The notes under the pieces were generated by a model, which saw nothing but the letters and a program-made list of their open reading frames with translations, did not search any database and was not told the origin of the DNA. Position numbers and translations under genes: made by a program. A DNA stretch of 8,338 nt from Oscillospiraceae bacterium (GTDB lineage Bacteria > Bacillota > Clostridia > Oscillospirales > Acutalibacteraceae), in assembly GCA_029004655.1 (NCBI GenBank), contig JAQVYP010000077.1:1-8338 (forward strand). The letters are read 5' to 3'. Of this stretch, positions 1-5,559 are shown one piece after another; position 1 is the first letter of the stretch, and each line of letters begins with the position of its first letter.

Positions 1-5
1 AGATG

Positions 6-605
6 TTAAACCAGATTGAACATCAATACTAAACTGTGATTTGCTGTATAAGCCGCATCAAAGCCGAGTCCAAAGTTTGCTGTTAGAGTTAAGGTGCCAC
101 AAGTGTTGGCTGGCAGTGAGCCAATCTGCGACGCTGTATCTGTAATAGCATAATGAGTTTCTGTGCTGTACCCGGTTGACCATCCTGTTGCATCCTTAGC
201 TTTGATGCCTAGTGCGATATATTTTTTGCTGTCTGTTGCATTTAAGGATGCCCATGTTTTGTCGGCAGGATCAACATCAGTAAAGGTAATTGTACCACCG
301 GATACCGCTGTCAGTGAGGAGACTGTTACATTTACGGGAACTTTTGTGAGATTTTCCACTAAGATGTCTGGAGCTGTGAAAGTGCCACCGGTACCTGTGT
401 TGGGATTAATAGTATAATCAGCCGTTAGCGGGTGGGTAACAGAAATCGTGAGTGGAGTTATTGAACCATTGATTGTGACATTTCCATTTACCGTCTCTGT
501 TCCGGTGTCGGTCGTGTCCGCAGCAAAAGCGGATACACCGCAAGCCACTGATAGTGCAAGGGCGAGGATACTTGAAATTACGCGTTTGATCATTTTTGTT
601 CTCAT
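6..605 (-). CDS. secreted surface-type protein, unknown function
   Basis: 199 aa. The N-terminus is a clear Sec signal peptide: basic MRTKMIKR, a hydrophobic core at residues 9-24, and a likely AFA|A cleavage site near residue 28. The mature part is rich in Thr, Gly, Asn and Ala. It looks like an all-beta domain: NGNVTINGSITPL, then a TFTAPDILVENLT stretch, ending LTANFGLGFDAAYTANHSLVLMFNLV in short pieces. This resembles a group of exported clostridial proteins of unknown role, often found beside small anchored proteins; that is recollection, not a search. I see no LPXTG, WxL or transmembrane anchor, so it is probably released or held by a partner. The start is fixed by AAGGAGGTT (613-621), 7 bases before the ATG. 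It lies 51 bases after the 192-aa gene and is probably co-transcribed with it. No catalytic motif is visible. Confidence 0.85.
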   Translation of the reverse strand: MRTKMIKRVISSILALALSVACGVSAFAADTTDTGTETVNGNVTINGSITPLTISVTHPLTADYTINPNTGTGGTFTAPDILVENLTKVPVNVTVSSLTAVSGGTITFTDVDPADKTWASLNATDSKKYIALGIKAKDATGWSTGYSTETHYAITDTASQIGSLPANTCGTLTLTANFGLGFDAAYTANHSLVLMFNLV

Positions 606-634
606 TGTGGAGAACCTCCTTCAAAATTATTTAT

Positions 635-657
635 CATCACCGCTTTTAGCGGATGAC
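635..657 (-). other. small hairpin between the two surface-protein genes
   Basis: The 51-base gap holds a CCGC-TTTTA-GCGG stem with flanking TCATC/GATGA pairing, just after the stop of the anchored-protein gene. On the minus strand it is followed by TAAATAATTTTG, which is not a proper U-tract. It is more likely an RNA processing or stability hairpin, or a weak terminator, than a full stop to transcription. Confidence 0.35.
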
Positions 658-1235
658 TACTGAACCGTTAGCTTGATTTTAAAACCTGCTTTGCTGATAT
701 ATTCATTGGTATCCAATTTAAAGTAATTGACATAGGCAATCACATCATATAGACCGGGTTTTATTTCTTCTGAAAGGGTAATGTTATCAATATGCTGATT
801 AGGCTTAATCGGTACAGATTTAGCAATCAGCCTGTCGTCCAAATATACTTCACATTGCATAATCACATTATTGCTTTCTAAGTTGTCTACCGTCCAACTG
901 CCTTCCGTTCCTGATTTTCCACTTGGGAAAAAGATATTCGAGCTTAATTTGTCAGTTACATTGATCTGTGCTTTTTTAAGCTCATCCAATATTTCTTCCG
1001 GCGTTTTGGGCTGAACTGCTCCATCAACTGCACTGCCATTTTCATCAAGCAGTTTGGATTCGCCTGTATTGCTGACATTCGAAGATGAGTTGATTTTTGT
1101 ATTGGTATTAGAATCAAAAGTTATTAATGCGTAAATTCCAAACCCAACCATGCAAAAAATCAGAAATAAAATCAACAACACGAGTAGTTTTTTCTTCTTT
1201 GGGTTCTTACCACGATATGATTTTTCAATTTCCAC
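657..1235 (-). CDS. N-terminally membrane-anchored extracellular protein, unknown function
   Basis: 192 aa from a GTG start. I chose it because GGAGGT (1241-1246) lies 5 bases upstream; an upstream in-frame ATG at 1274 has no ribosome binding site and falls inside a terminator stem. The N-terminus (MEIEKSYRGKNPKKKK) is strongly basic, followed by one transmembrane helix at about residues 17-39. The rest should therefore face outside. Residues 41-80 form a Ser/Asn/Thr-rich linker, followed by a short helix (TPEEILDELKKAQ). The C-terminal half looks like a compact beta domain: EVYLDDRLIAKSVPIKPNQ, then GLYDVIAYVNYFKLDTNEY, ending FKIKLTVQ. This pattern resembles small accessory proteins encoded beside secreted surface proteins in clostridia, so it may support the protein encoded at 6-605. 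Function is unknown. An intrinsic terminator sits immediately upstream, so expression may depend on readthrough. Confidence 0.85.
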   Translation of the reverse strand: MEIEKSYRGKNPKKKKLLVLLILFLIFCMVGFGIYALITFDSNTNTKINSSSNVSNTGESKLLDENGSAVDGAVQPKTPEEILDELKKAQINVTDKLSSNIFFPSGKSGTEGSWTVDNLESNNVIMQCEVYLDDRLIAKSVPIKPNQHIDNITLSEEIKPGLYDVIAYVNYFKLDTNEYISKAGFKIKLTVQ

Positions 1236-1261
1236 GCTATACCTCCATAATTTTTGATAAT

Positions 1262-1299
1262 AAAAAAGGCACATAAACTTATAATCGTTTACGTGCCTT
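1262..1299 (-). terminator. intrinsic terminator in the leader of the anchored-protein gene
   Basis: The arms 1266-1278 and 1287-1299 form a 13-bp stem with one mismatch (AAGGCACRTAAAC type) and an 8-base loop. On the minus strand it is followed directly by six T residues, then ATTATC. This is a textbook Rho-independent terminator. It ends only 15 bases before the GGAGGT of the 192-aa gene, and no gene upstream of it clearly needs it. Either it ends a short leader RNA made from the promoter near 1850, or it works as an attenuator. Confidence 0.75.
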
Positions 1300-1362
1300 A
1301 ATTGCGTTATTCTATTGTTTGCGAGAGTTTGATTCTATAAAACAGACAATTTTCATCTCACT

Positions 1363-1383
1363 TTAAAGAAAAAGAGCCGCCAT
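1363..1383 (-). CDS. possible 6-residue leader peptide (MAALFL)
   Basis: On the minus strand a perfect AGGAGGT (1392-1398) stands 8 bases before an ATG that opens a six-codon frame, MAALFL, then TAA. A ribosome binding site this good in front of so short a frame, followed 64 bases later by an intrinsic terminator and then the 192-aa gene, is the layout of a leader-peptide attenuator. It could equally be the surviving start of a decayed gene, or chance. The same bases lie inside an overlapping 21-codon frame (1353-1418) that has no convincing ribosome binding site. Confidence 0.25.
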   Translation of the reverse strand: MAALFL

Positions 1384-1455
1384 AGGCTTTTACCTCCTAT
1401 TTTTAATTTAGTTCCCATTTTTAATCGTATATTCACTCTCCTTAATATAGTTAAA

Positions 1456-1479
1456 ACGGCTTGCTTGTTTGCAAACCGC
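1456..1479 (-). other. GC-rich hairpin in the leader region
   Basis: On the minus strand CGGTTTGC (1471-1478) pairs with GCAAGCCG (1457-1464) through eight pairs, one a G-U, around a 6-base loop. It is followed by four T residues and AAC. The U-tract is short, so it is a weak terminator at best. It may be one of several structural elements in this leader. Confidence 0.4.
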
Positions 1480-1533
1480 CTTATGTATAAATTATTCTAT
1501 AACTGCATTAGCAGATTGATATGTTTGACTGAC

Positions 1534-1776
1534 TTATTGCATATGCAGGTCCCCCTTGTGTTTTGAAACCTGCCTCATTAACGAAGCGGGCTTCTCGCAA
1601 ACAATTAATAAAAATAATAATGGAATCCACATAAAGAAAATATGAAGAGCATTTGTTTTTGTCATATCGGTTTCACTGAGGTTATGCAATACAATGTTAA
1701 TGTCATAGTCATTGGACGGGGTATTGAAGACTGTGCGATGGTCATCTTTTCTAAATTCAGCACGAATACTTCACAT
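1534..1776 (-). pseudogene. possible decayed small ORF with stop at codon 2
   Basis: On the minus strand AGAAAGGA is followed 7 bases later by ATG (1776-1774), but the next codon is TGA. The frame then stays open for 78 codons (1770-1537) to TAA at 1534. The read-through protein begins SIRAEFRKDDHRTVFN and later has a membrane-like stretch, HIFFMWIPLLFLLIVC, followed by basic residues. A one-base change at codon 2, or one extra base joining the adjacent GTG frame (MKYSC-stop), would restore an 80-codon gene. I do not recognise the product. An open frame of this length can occur by chance in AT-rich DNA, so this is tentative. Alternatively the region is only an RNA leader. Confidence 0.3.
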
Positions 1777-1834
1777 GAGATTTTCCTTTCTATGTGTATA
1801 TGATTTCTGCGATTTTGTATATATTTTGGTTTCT

Positions 1835-1863
1835 CTTATAAAATAGGATTAACCTCTTTTCAA
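1835..1863 (-). promoter_or_regulatory. sigma-A-like promoter upstream of the leader/surface-protein operon
   Basis: Minus strand: TTGAAA (1858-1863), a 17-base spacer, and TATAAG (1835-1840). Transcription would start near 1828. The next gene on this strand is the 192-aa protein about 590 bases away, so this promoter implies a long leader or a small independent RNA. Confidence 0.6.
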
Positions 1864-1874
1864 ATCAGATTGTC

Positions 1875-1887
1875 TTGTGCGACACAA
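1875..1887. promoter_or_regulatory. possible operator dyad TTGTG-CGA-CACAA
   Basis: This is a perfect 5+5 dyad with a 3-base centre, 12 bases upstream of the -35 box at 1858-1863. The position and symmetry suit an activator or repressor site. No cognate regulator is visible in the window. Confidence 0.3.
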
Positions 1888-1908
1888 ACATTTAACATTT
1901 TGGGCAAC

Positions 1909-1953
1909 AAAAAAAGGGCAGACCCTACGAATAAATTCGCAGAATCTGCCCTT
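1909..1953 (-). terminator. second intrinsic terminator downstream of tRNA-fMet
   Basis: The arms 1914-1922 and 1945-1953 form a 9-bp stem (AAGGGCAGA/TCTGCCCTT), with an inner CGAAT/ATTCG stem. On the minus strand the stem runs into seven T residues (1909-1915). It insulates the tRNA unit from the promoter at 1835-1863. Confidence 0.75.
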
Positions 1954-2039
1954 AATATGCTATGGTTTTAGTTCACTTCCTCCCCAAACGCCAAAATTGG
2001 GGATTTGCATCTTTTTATTTGCACTTGAATTTTGAGACG

Positions 2040-2077
2040 AAAAAATCCCAGAAACCGTTGTGGTTACTGGGCTTTTT
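2040..2077. terminator. bidirectional terminator just downstream of tRNA-fMet
   Basis: The arms 2047-2056 and 2062-2071 (CCCAGAAACC/GGTTACTGGG, one mismatch) are flanked by T6 on the minus strand (2040-2045) and by CTTTTT on the plus strand (2072-2077). It lies about 35 bases past the CCA end of the tRNA, so it should terminate that transcript. Confidence 0.8.
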
Positions 2078-2106
2078 GGGTAAGCATCTTTTTTGGTGCT
2101 TAATCA

Positions 2107-2183
<77 letters not shown>

Positions 2184-2215
2184 ACATATAGTTAATATTC
2201 ACTTGCTGTATTAGT

Positions 2216-2244
2216 ATTATACACAACATGGTGCCTTATTGCAA
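2216..2244 (-). promoter_or_regulatory. promoter of tRNA-fMet
   Basis: Minus strand: TTGCAA (2239-2244), a 17-base spacer, and a perfect TATAAT (2216-2221). The start site would be near 2209, about 26 bases before the mature 5' end of the tRNA. That suits a short leader removed by RNase P. Confidence 0.8.
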
Positions 2245-2275
2245 GTGTTTATTTAAATTTTTTATAATTAATTCT

Positions 2276-2319
2276 AATCAAATGCAGGGACTTTAATTAT
2301 CAAGTTCCTGCATTTGATT
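2276..2319 (-). terminator. long hairpin after the potassium channel gene
   Basis: The arms 2276-2293 and 2302-2319 are an 18-bp inverted repeat with one mismatch (AATCAAATGCAGG type) and an 8-base loop. It starts 12 bases after the ktrB-like stop codon and lies between that gene and the tRNA promoter. There is no clean U-tract on the minus strand (GATTAGAATTAATT follows). It is probably the gene's 3' terminator or stability hairpin. Confidence 0.55.
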
Positions 2320-2331
2320 GCAAAGAATGCT

Positions 2332-3735
2332 TTAGCCGACAAAAACTTGGCCTTCAGGTATGATGAGTTTTTTGGGGATGTAGGCTTGTCGCAATGTCAT
2401 TGCCATAACAAATGAAAACGATCCGCAACGTCCGATGTACATGCAAAGGATAAGTGCTGATTTGGAGAAATTCCCCAAAGTCGGAGTAATACCTGTTGTT
2501 AAGCCAACAGTAGCGAAACCTGAAATAGTTTCAAATAGGCAGTCAAGCATGTTGTAGCCGGTTTCTATAATAAGCACAGATGTTGCTATAGAGACAATCA
2601 TGACACCTAATGTAGCCACAGTTAATGATTTGTAAACAACAAAATGGCTCACTTTGCGGCGCATAATTGTTGTTTCGGTTTTGTTTCGCAGAGTTGATAA
2701 AACTGTCATTGCAAGCACCATAAATGTTGTACATTTAATACCACCGCCGGTTGAACCCGGGGCAGCACCGATGAACATAAGTATACAGCTGATGGCTTTG
2801 GTTGGATCTCGCAAATCACCTTGGCTAATGGTGTTAAATCCTGCTGTTCTTGTAGTTACCGATTGGAAAAATGATGCCATTATTTTCTGCCACATAGGCA
2901 GATTTTTTAATGTGTATGGATTGGTGAACTCTGATATAAAAACAAATATTGCCCCGCCGACAATCAACAAAGCAGTTATAAACAGAACTGCTTTTGTGTG
3001 GAGCATCAGTGTTTTATGTCTTTTATGTGACAGGACATCCTGAAAAACAATAAAGCCCAAACCGCCTATAATAATTAGCATCATTATTGTAATACAAATT
3101 ATCGGATCATCGACATAATTGACAAGTGATGAGAATTGCCCTTCACGTCCCAAAAGATCAATACCGGCATTGCAATATGCTGATATTGCTGTAAAAACGG
3201 ATATCCAAACACCTTCGGTACCGTACTTTGGTATAAAGCGTGTTGCCAAAATAACTGCGCCGGTTATTTCAACCGTAAACGTAGATAATACAACTAGTTT
3301 TATTAGGAAATAAAGATTAACCAGTGTGTCCGTTCCGGCAGATTCTTGAGCTAAAGTCATGTTGCTGAGCCCAATTTTTTGCTTAAACAGCAACATAAAA
3401 AATGTTGTTAATGTTACAAGTCCAAGTCCGCCAACTTGAATAAGCATTAAAATAACTACTTGTCCGAATATAGACCAATGTGTGAAAGTGTCATAAACAA
3501 TAAGACCGGTAACACAGGTGCTTGTGGTTGCAGTGAACATAGAATTAATAATTGGGGTGAAAGTACCGGTTTTTGACGAAATCGGAAGACATAATAAGAA
3601 GGTCCCCACCAAAATAACAGCCAAAAAGCTAAAGCAAAGTATTCTAGCAGGAGTTAAAATGCTGTTATGCCTATTGGCATTGGAGTTTAATGGATTTATT
3701 CTATGATTATGAGCGGATTGCATTGTTATTATCAT
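2332..3735 (-). CDS. ktrB: KtrB/TrkH-family potassium uptake channel subunit
   Basis: 467 aa integral membrane protein that conducts K+ inward as the membrane subunit of a Ktr system, usually with the RCK-domain regulator KtrA. All four pore loops are visible with their filter glycines: TSTCVTGL (G77), YCNAGIDL (G191), TTRTAGFN (G299) and GFATVGLT (G411). The gating loop APGSTGGGIK follows pore 3 at 325-334. The start of helix 1 (LTPARILCFSFL, then LCLPIS) and the C-terminal PEGQVFVG match KtrB rather than the longer TrkH. Length fits KtrB (about 445-470). The start is uncertain: ATG at 3735 or 3723, both with only a weak AGAAAGA upstream. No ktrA is in the window, so it may be encoded elsewhere or the protein may work with a TrkA homologue. 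It is monocistronic, with a strong promoter at 3798-3826. Confidence 0.93.
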   Translation of the reverse strand: MIITMQSAHNHRINPLNSNANRHNSILTPARILCFSFLAVILVGTFLLCLPISSKTGTFTPIINSMFTATTSTCVTGLIVYDTFTHWSIFGQVVILMLIQVGGLGLVTLTTFFMLLFKQKIGLSNMTLAQESAGTDTLVNLYFLIKLVVLSTFTVEITGAVILATRFIPKYGTEGVWISVFTAISAYCNAGIDLLGREGQFSSLVNYVDDPIICITIMMLIIIGGLGFIVFQDVLSHKRHKTLMLHTKAVLFITALLIVGGAIFVFISEFTNPYTLKNLPMWQKIMASFFQSVTTRTAGFNTISQGDLRDPTKAISCILMFIGAAPGSTGGGIKCTTFMVLAMTVLSTLRNKTETTIMRRKVSHFVVYKSLTVATLGVMIVSIATSVLIIETGYNMLDCLFETISGFATVGLTTGITPTLGNFSKSALILCMYIGRCGSFSFVMAMTLRQAYIPKKLIIPEGQVFVG

Positions 3736-3797
3736 TTCTTTCTGAATATATAATATTAATGGGAAAATTTATAAAGCATCAATAGAATATGAACGGT

Positions 3798-3826
3798 ATT
3801 ATATCATGTGTTAATACAAAAGTCAA
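3798..3826 (-). promoter_or_regulatory. promoter of the ktrB-like gene
   Basis: Minus strand: TTGACT (3821-3826), a 17-base spacer, and a perfect TATAAT (3798-3803). The start site is near 3791, giving a leader of about 55 bases. That is too short for a c-di-AMP (ydaO-type) riboswitch, which controls many potassium transporters. Confidence 0.8.
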
Positions 3827-3885
3827 AATCGGGATTTTGATCGCAACAATAAATATATATTATCATTGTCCCACAACATATTTCG

Positions 3886-3910
3886 CCTTGTAACATACAA
3901 TGTAACAAGG
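3886..3910. other. hairpin downstream of the phosphoesterase gene
   Basis: CCTTGTAACA and TGTAACAAGG form an imperfect 10-bp stem around a 5-base loop, 10 bases past the stop of the YfcE-type gene. There is no U-tract on either strand. It may be a 3' stability element. The remaining bases from 3827 to 3885 show nothing I recognise. Confidence 0.35.
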
Positions 3911-3920
3911 GTTATCAAAA

Positions 3921-4376
3921 CTACACATTTATTATAATGGGGACAATATCTTTGGTGGTTATGTCTATTACTGCATAGCTGGAGGCTACTGTGCCTGGAT
4001 TTACAATATAAAGCCCATCCTTATATTCTATATTATGAACATGCGTATGTCCATAAAGTGCAATCTGAGCACCCACGCTGCGAGCCTGATTTTCAAGTTC
4101 ATCTGTGGAATATTTTACTTTATAGTTATGGCCGTGCGTAAACATGATTTTCACGCCGCAAACAGTTAGGGTGTCTGTTGATTTGTAATTGGAATAGAAA
4201 TCGCAATTTCCGCTTACAAGATGAAACTGCTTATCGGGGTATAGGTAGCTTACTTCTTCCATTTCTTGTACACCATCACCAAGAAAAATAATATGTTCTG
4301 CTAAGGGTTGTTTCTCAATAATTTTTTCGATAACACTTTTTCTTCCGTGAGAATCTGACATAACAAGAATTCTCAA
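3921..4376 (-). CDS. YfcE/MJ0936-type metallophosphoesterase
   Basis: 151 aa, a full-length small calcineurin-like phosphoesterase that hydrolyses phosphodiesters with two metal ions in the cytoplasm. Metal ligands are visible in order: D8 and H10 (SDSHG), D34 (GDG), N57 (GNCD), H81 (THGHN), and H110/H112 (GHTH), followed by the NPGT motif usual near the end of YfcE proteins. The physiological substrate is not known for this subfamily. I chose the TTG start at 4376 because AAGGAG lies 8 bases upstream and it gives the family N-terminus MRILVMSDSHG. The in-frame ATG at 4403 would add nine residues encoded across that ribosome binding site. It is transcribed divergently from the three-gene run at 4442. 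In other Firmicutes such genes often follow rph-rdgB; that context is absent here. Confidence 0.92.
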   Translation of the reverse strand: MRILVMSDSHGRKSVIEKIIEKQPLAEHIIFLGDGVQEMEEVSYLYPDKQFHLVSGNCDFYSNYKSTDTLTVCGVKIMFTHGHNYKVKYSTDELENQARSVGAQIALYGHTHVHNIEYKDGLYIVNPGTVASSYAVIDITTKDIVPIIINV

Positions 4377-4441
4377 ACAATACACTCCTTCATCCGCATA
4401 CACTTTTTTAATAAATCATATGAATATTATATGAAGAATAG

Positions 4442-4702
4442 GTGGTGATTTCAATCGATAATCAATATAATAGCGAAAAAATGTCAAAATATATGGATAT
4501 TGCCTCGCAAAAACTAGGCGTAAGCCCTGATAAATTAAAAAACATGGCACAAAGCGGCAATTTAGATCAAGTATTAAAAAATTTAAAGCCTGAGGATTCA
4601 AAAAAATTACAGCAGATTCTTTCAAATAAGGAAGCAACAAAAGAAATATTCTCTTCACCGCAGGCACAAAATTTGTTAAAAACACTTTTTAAAGATAAAT
4701 AA
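4442..4702 (+). CDS. small helical protein of unknown function (first of three)
   Basis: 86 aa or slightly fewer, with no recognised family. It is Lys-, Gln- and Ser-rich and predicted mostly helical: KMSKYMDIASQKLGVSPDKL, then LKNLKPEDSKKLQQIL and SSPQAQNLLKTLF. It has no signal peptide or membrane segment, so it should be cytoplasmic. The start is unclear. GTG codons at 4442 and 4445 overlap the only purine-rich stretch, AGGTGGTGA (4440-4448), which itself resembles a ribosome binding site and would suit a rare ATC start at 4454. An ATG at 4481 is also possible, though weakly served. The next gene begins 20 bases after the stop, so the three small genes look like an operon. The helical LSNKEATKEIFSSPQAQ pattern resembles LSDPDAVDKI in the next protein, which may hint at relatedness. 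Confidence 0.75.
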   Translation: MVISIDNQYNSEKMSKYMDIASQKLGVSPDKLKNMAQSGNLDQVLKNLKPEDSKKLQQILSNKEATKEIFSSPQAQNLLKTLFKDK

Positions 4703-4722
4703 TAATATGGTTGGTGAGAAAT

Positions 4723-5058
4723 ATGGATGATATGGCATCAAAACTGTCAGAACTATTATCAGATCCGGATGCGGTTGATAAAATACGGAATATGGCGGGC
4801 GCATTACTTGGTGGAGAAGAAAGTAAGCCTCTGGTTGATATGCCGTCCGATATTCCTGCGGATATTGATATCGGTGCGATAATGAAAATTGTTGGGGCCT
4901 TGAATTCCGGTGGTAATGATAACCGTTCACAGCTTTTGTTAGCCTTAAAACCGCATTTGAGCGAACCGCGTAGGGAACGAGTGGACAGTGCTATAAAAAT
5001 ATTAAAGCTTATAAACATTTTACCGCTAATAAAGGATCAAGGGTTACTCAAACTGTAA
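4723..5058 (+). CDS. small helical protein of unknown function (second of three)
   Basis: 111 aa from ATG 4723, preceded by GGTGAG 5 bases upstream; an in-frame TTG at 4711 is less likely. Two helical blocks flank an acidic, Pro-containing linker. The N-terminal block is MDDMASKLSELLSDPDAVDK followed by IRNMAGALLGG. The linker is at about residues 35-52 (ESKPLVDMPSDIPADIDI). The C-terminal block contains LLLALKPHLSEPRRERVD and then IKILKLINILPLI, which is amphipathic to hydrophobic. The LKPHLSEPRR-type motif resembles one I associate with small conserved clostridial proteins of unknown role. I cannot name a family. No catalytic residues or signal peptide are visible. It lies between two other unknown small genes with gaps of 20 and 26 bases. 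Confidence 0.85.
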   Translation: MDDMASKLSELLSDPDAVDKIRNMAGALLGGEESKPLVDMPSDIPADIDIGAIMKIVGALNSGGNDNRSQLLLALKPHLSEPRRERVDSAIKILKLINILPLIKDQGLLKL

Positions 5059-5084
5059 ATAATTGACTTAAAGAGGGTGGCATT

Positions 5085-5516
5085 GTGACTGAAAAAGAGC
5101 GCAAAGAAATGGAAAAATTGCAGTATGAAGCAGCGGAGAGAGTGCGAGAAATGAGTAGGCGGGCGCAAAATCCTATTTCTTCAGCGGCTTCATTGCCACC
5201 CATGCCAAGCTTTGTTCAAACTCCGTACAATAAAAGCAATATGAACAACCGGGAGGATCGCCGACAAAGCCAGTCTTCGCAAAACCCGAAACATAAAAAT
5301 TCTTCAGGTTTTTCACCAAAATTTGAGGAAAACCATGCACCAAAACCCCTGCCATTGTCAAAGCAGAACAAAGGTTTTGATATTCTCAACATGTTAAATC
5401 TCAAAAACCTTAAGATGGACAATGATATCATGTTGATTATAATGATGGTTTTGATTCTATCGTCGGAGACATCGGATGAATTGTTGCTCCTGGCACTTGT
5501 TTATATAATGTTATAG
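5085..5516 (+). CDS. charged-linker protein with hydrophobic C-terminus, unknown function (third of three)
   Basis: 143 aa from GTG 5085, with GAGGGTGG upstream at a usable distance. It has three parts. Residues 1-28 are a highly charged helix (MTEKERKEMEKLQYEAAERV). Residues 29-95 are a low-complexity linker rich in Ser, Gln, Asn, Pro and basic residues, likely disordered. The last 32 residues hold two short hydrophobic runs, IMLIIMMVLIL and ELLLLALVYIML, split by SSETSD. The tail could insert in or lie on a membrane, or form a packing hairpin. A similar D-x-(hydrophobic)-D-x-LLLLALxYxL tail is one I recall from sporulation-associated clostridial proteins, but that is inference. The gene is followed 4 bases after its stop by the terminator shared with ksgA. 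Confidence 0.82.
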   Translation: MTEKERKEMEKLQYEAAERVREMSRRAQNPISSAASLPPMPSFVQTPYNKSNMNNREDRRQSQSSQNPKHKNSSGFSPKFEENHAPKPLPLSKQNKGFDILNMLNLKNLKMDNDIMLIIMMVLILSSETSDELLLLALVYIML

Positions 5517-5520
5517 AAAA

Positions 5521-5554
5521 CCCCGCTTTTGCACTGACAAATGCAAAAACGGGG
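5521..5554. terminator. bidirectional terminator between the three-gene run and ksgA
   Basis: The arms 5521-5533 and 5542-5554 (CCCCGCTTTTGCA/TGCAAAAACGGGG) form a 13-bp stem with one C-A mismatch on the plus strand, a G-U pair on the minus strand. On the minus strand TTTTCTAT follows, a moderate U-tract for ksgA. It sits in the 43-base gap between two converging stop codons. Confidence 0.8.
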
Positions 5555-5559
5555 ATCAT

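Noticed and set aside
1353..1418. Minus-strand 21-codon cationic frame (MGTKLKIGGKSLWRLFFFKVR)
   Set aside because: It is peptide-like and strongly basic, but it lacks a ribosome binding site at proper distance (AAGGAGAG is about 18 bases away), and Lys-rich frames are common in AT-rich DNA. It also runs through the better AGGAGGT of the overlapping short frame.
1236..1440. Cyclic-di-GMP (GEMM) or other known riboswitch in the leader
   Set aside because: I compared it with the GEMM core from memory; the conserved tetraloop receptor and paired arms are not there. No other riboswitch class fits either.
1642..1803. Plus-strand 53-codon frame (MKSICFCHIGF...)
   Set aside because: There is no real ribosome binding site, it runs antisense to the longer minus-strand frame, and it crosses toward a minus-strand promoter region. 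I find no support for it.
4676..5018. Minus-strand frames opposite the second small unknown gene
   Set aside because: The plus-strand genes have ribosome binding sites and operon spacing; the antisense frames have neither.
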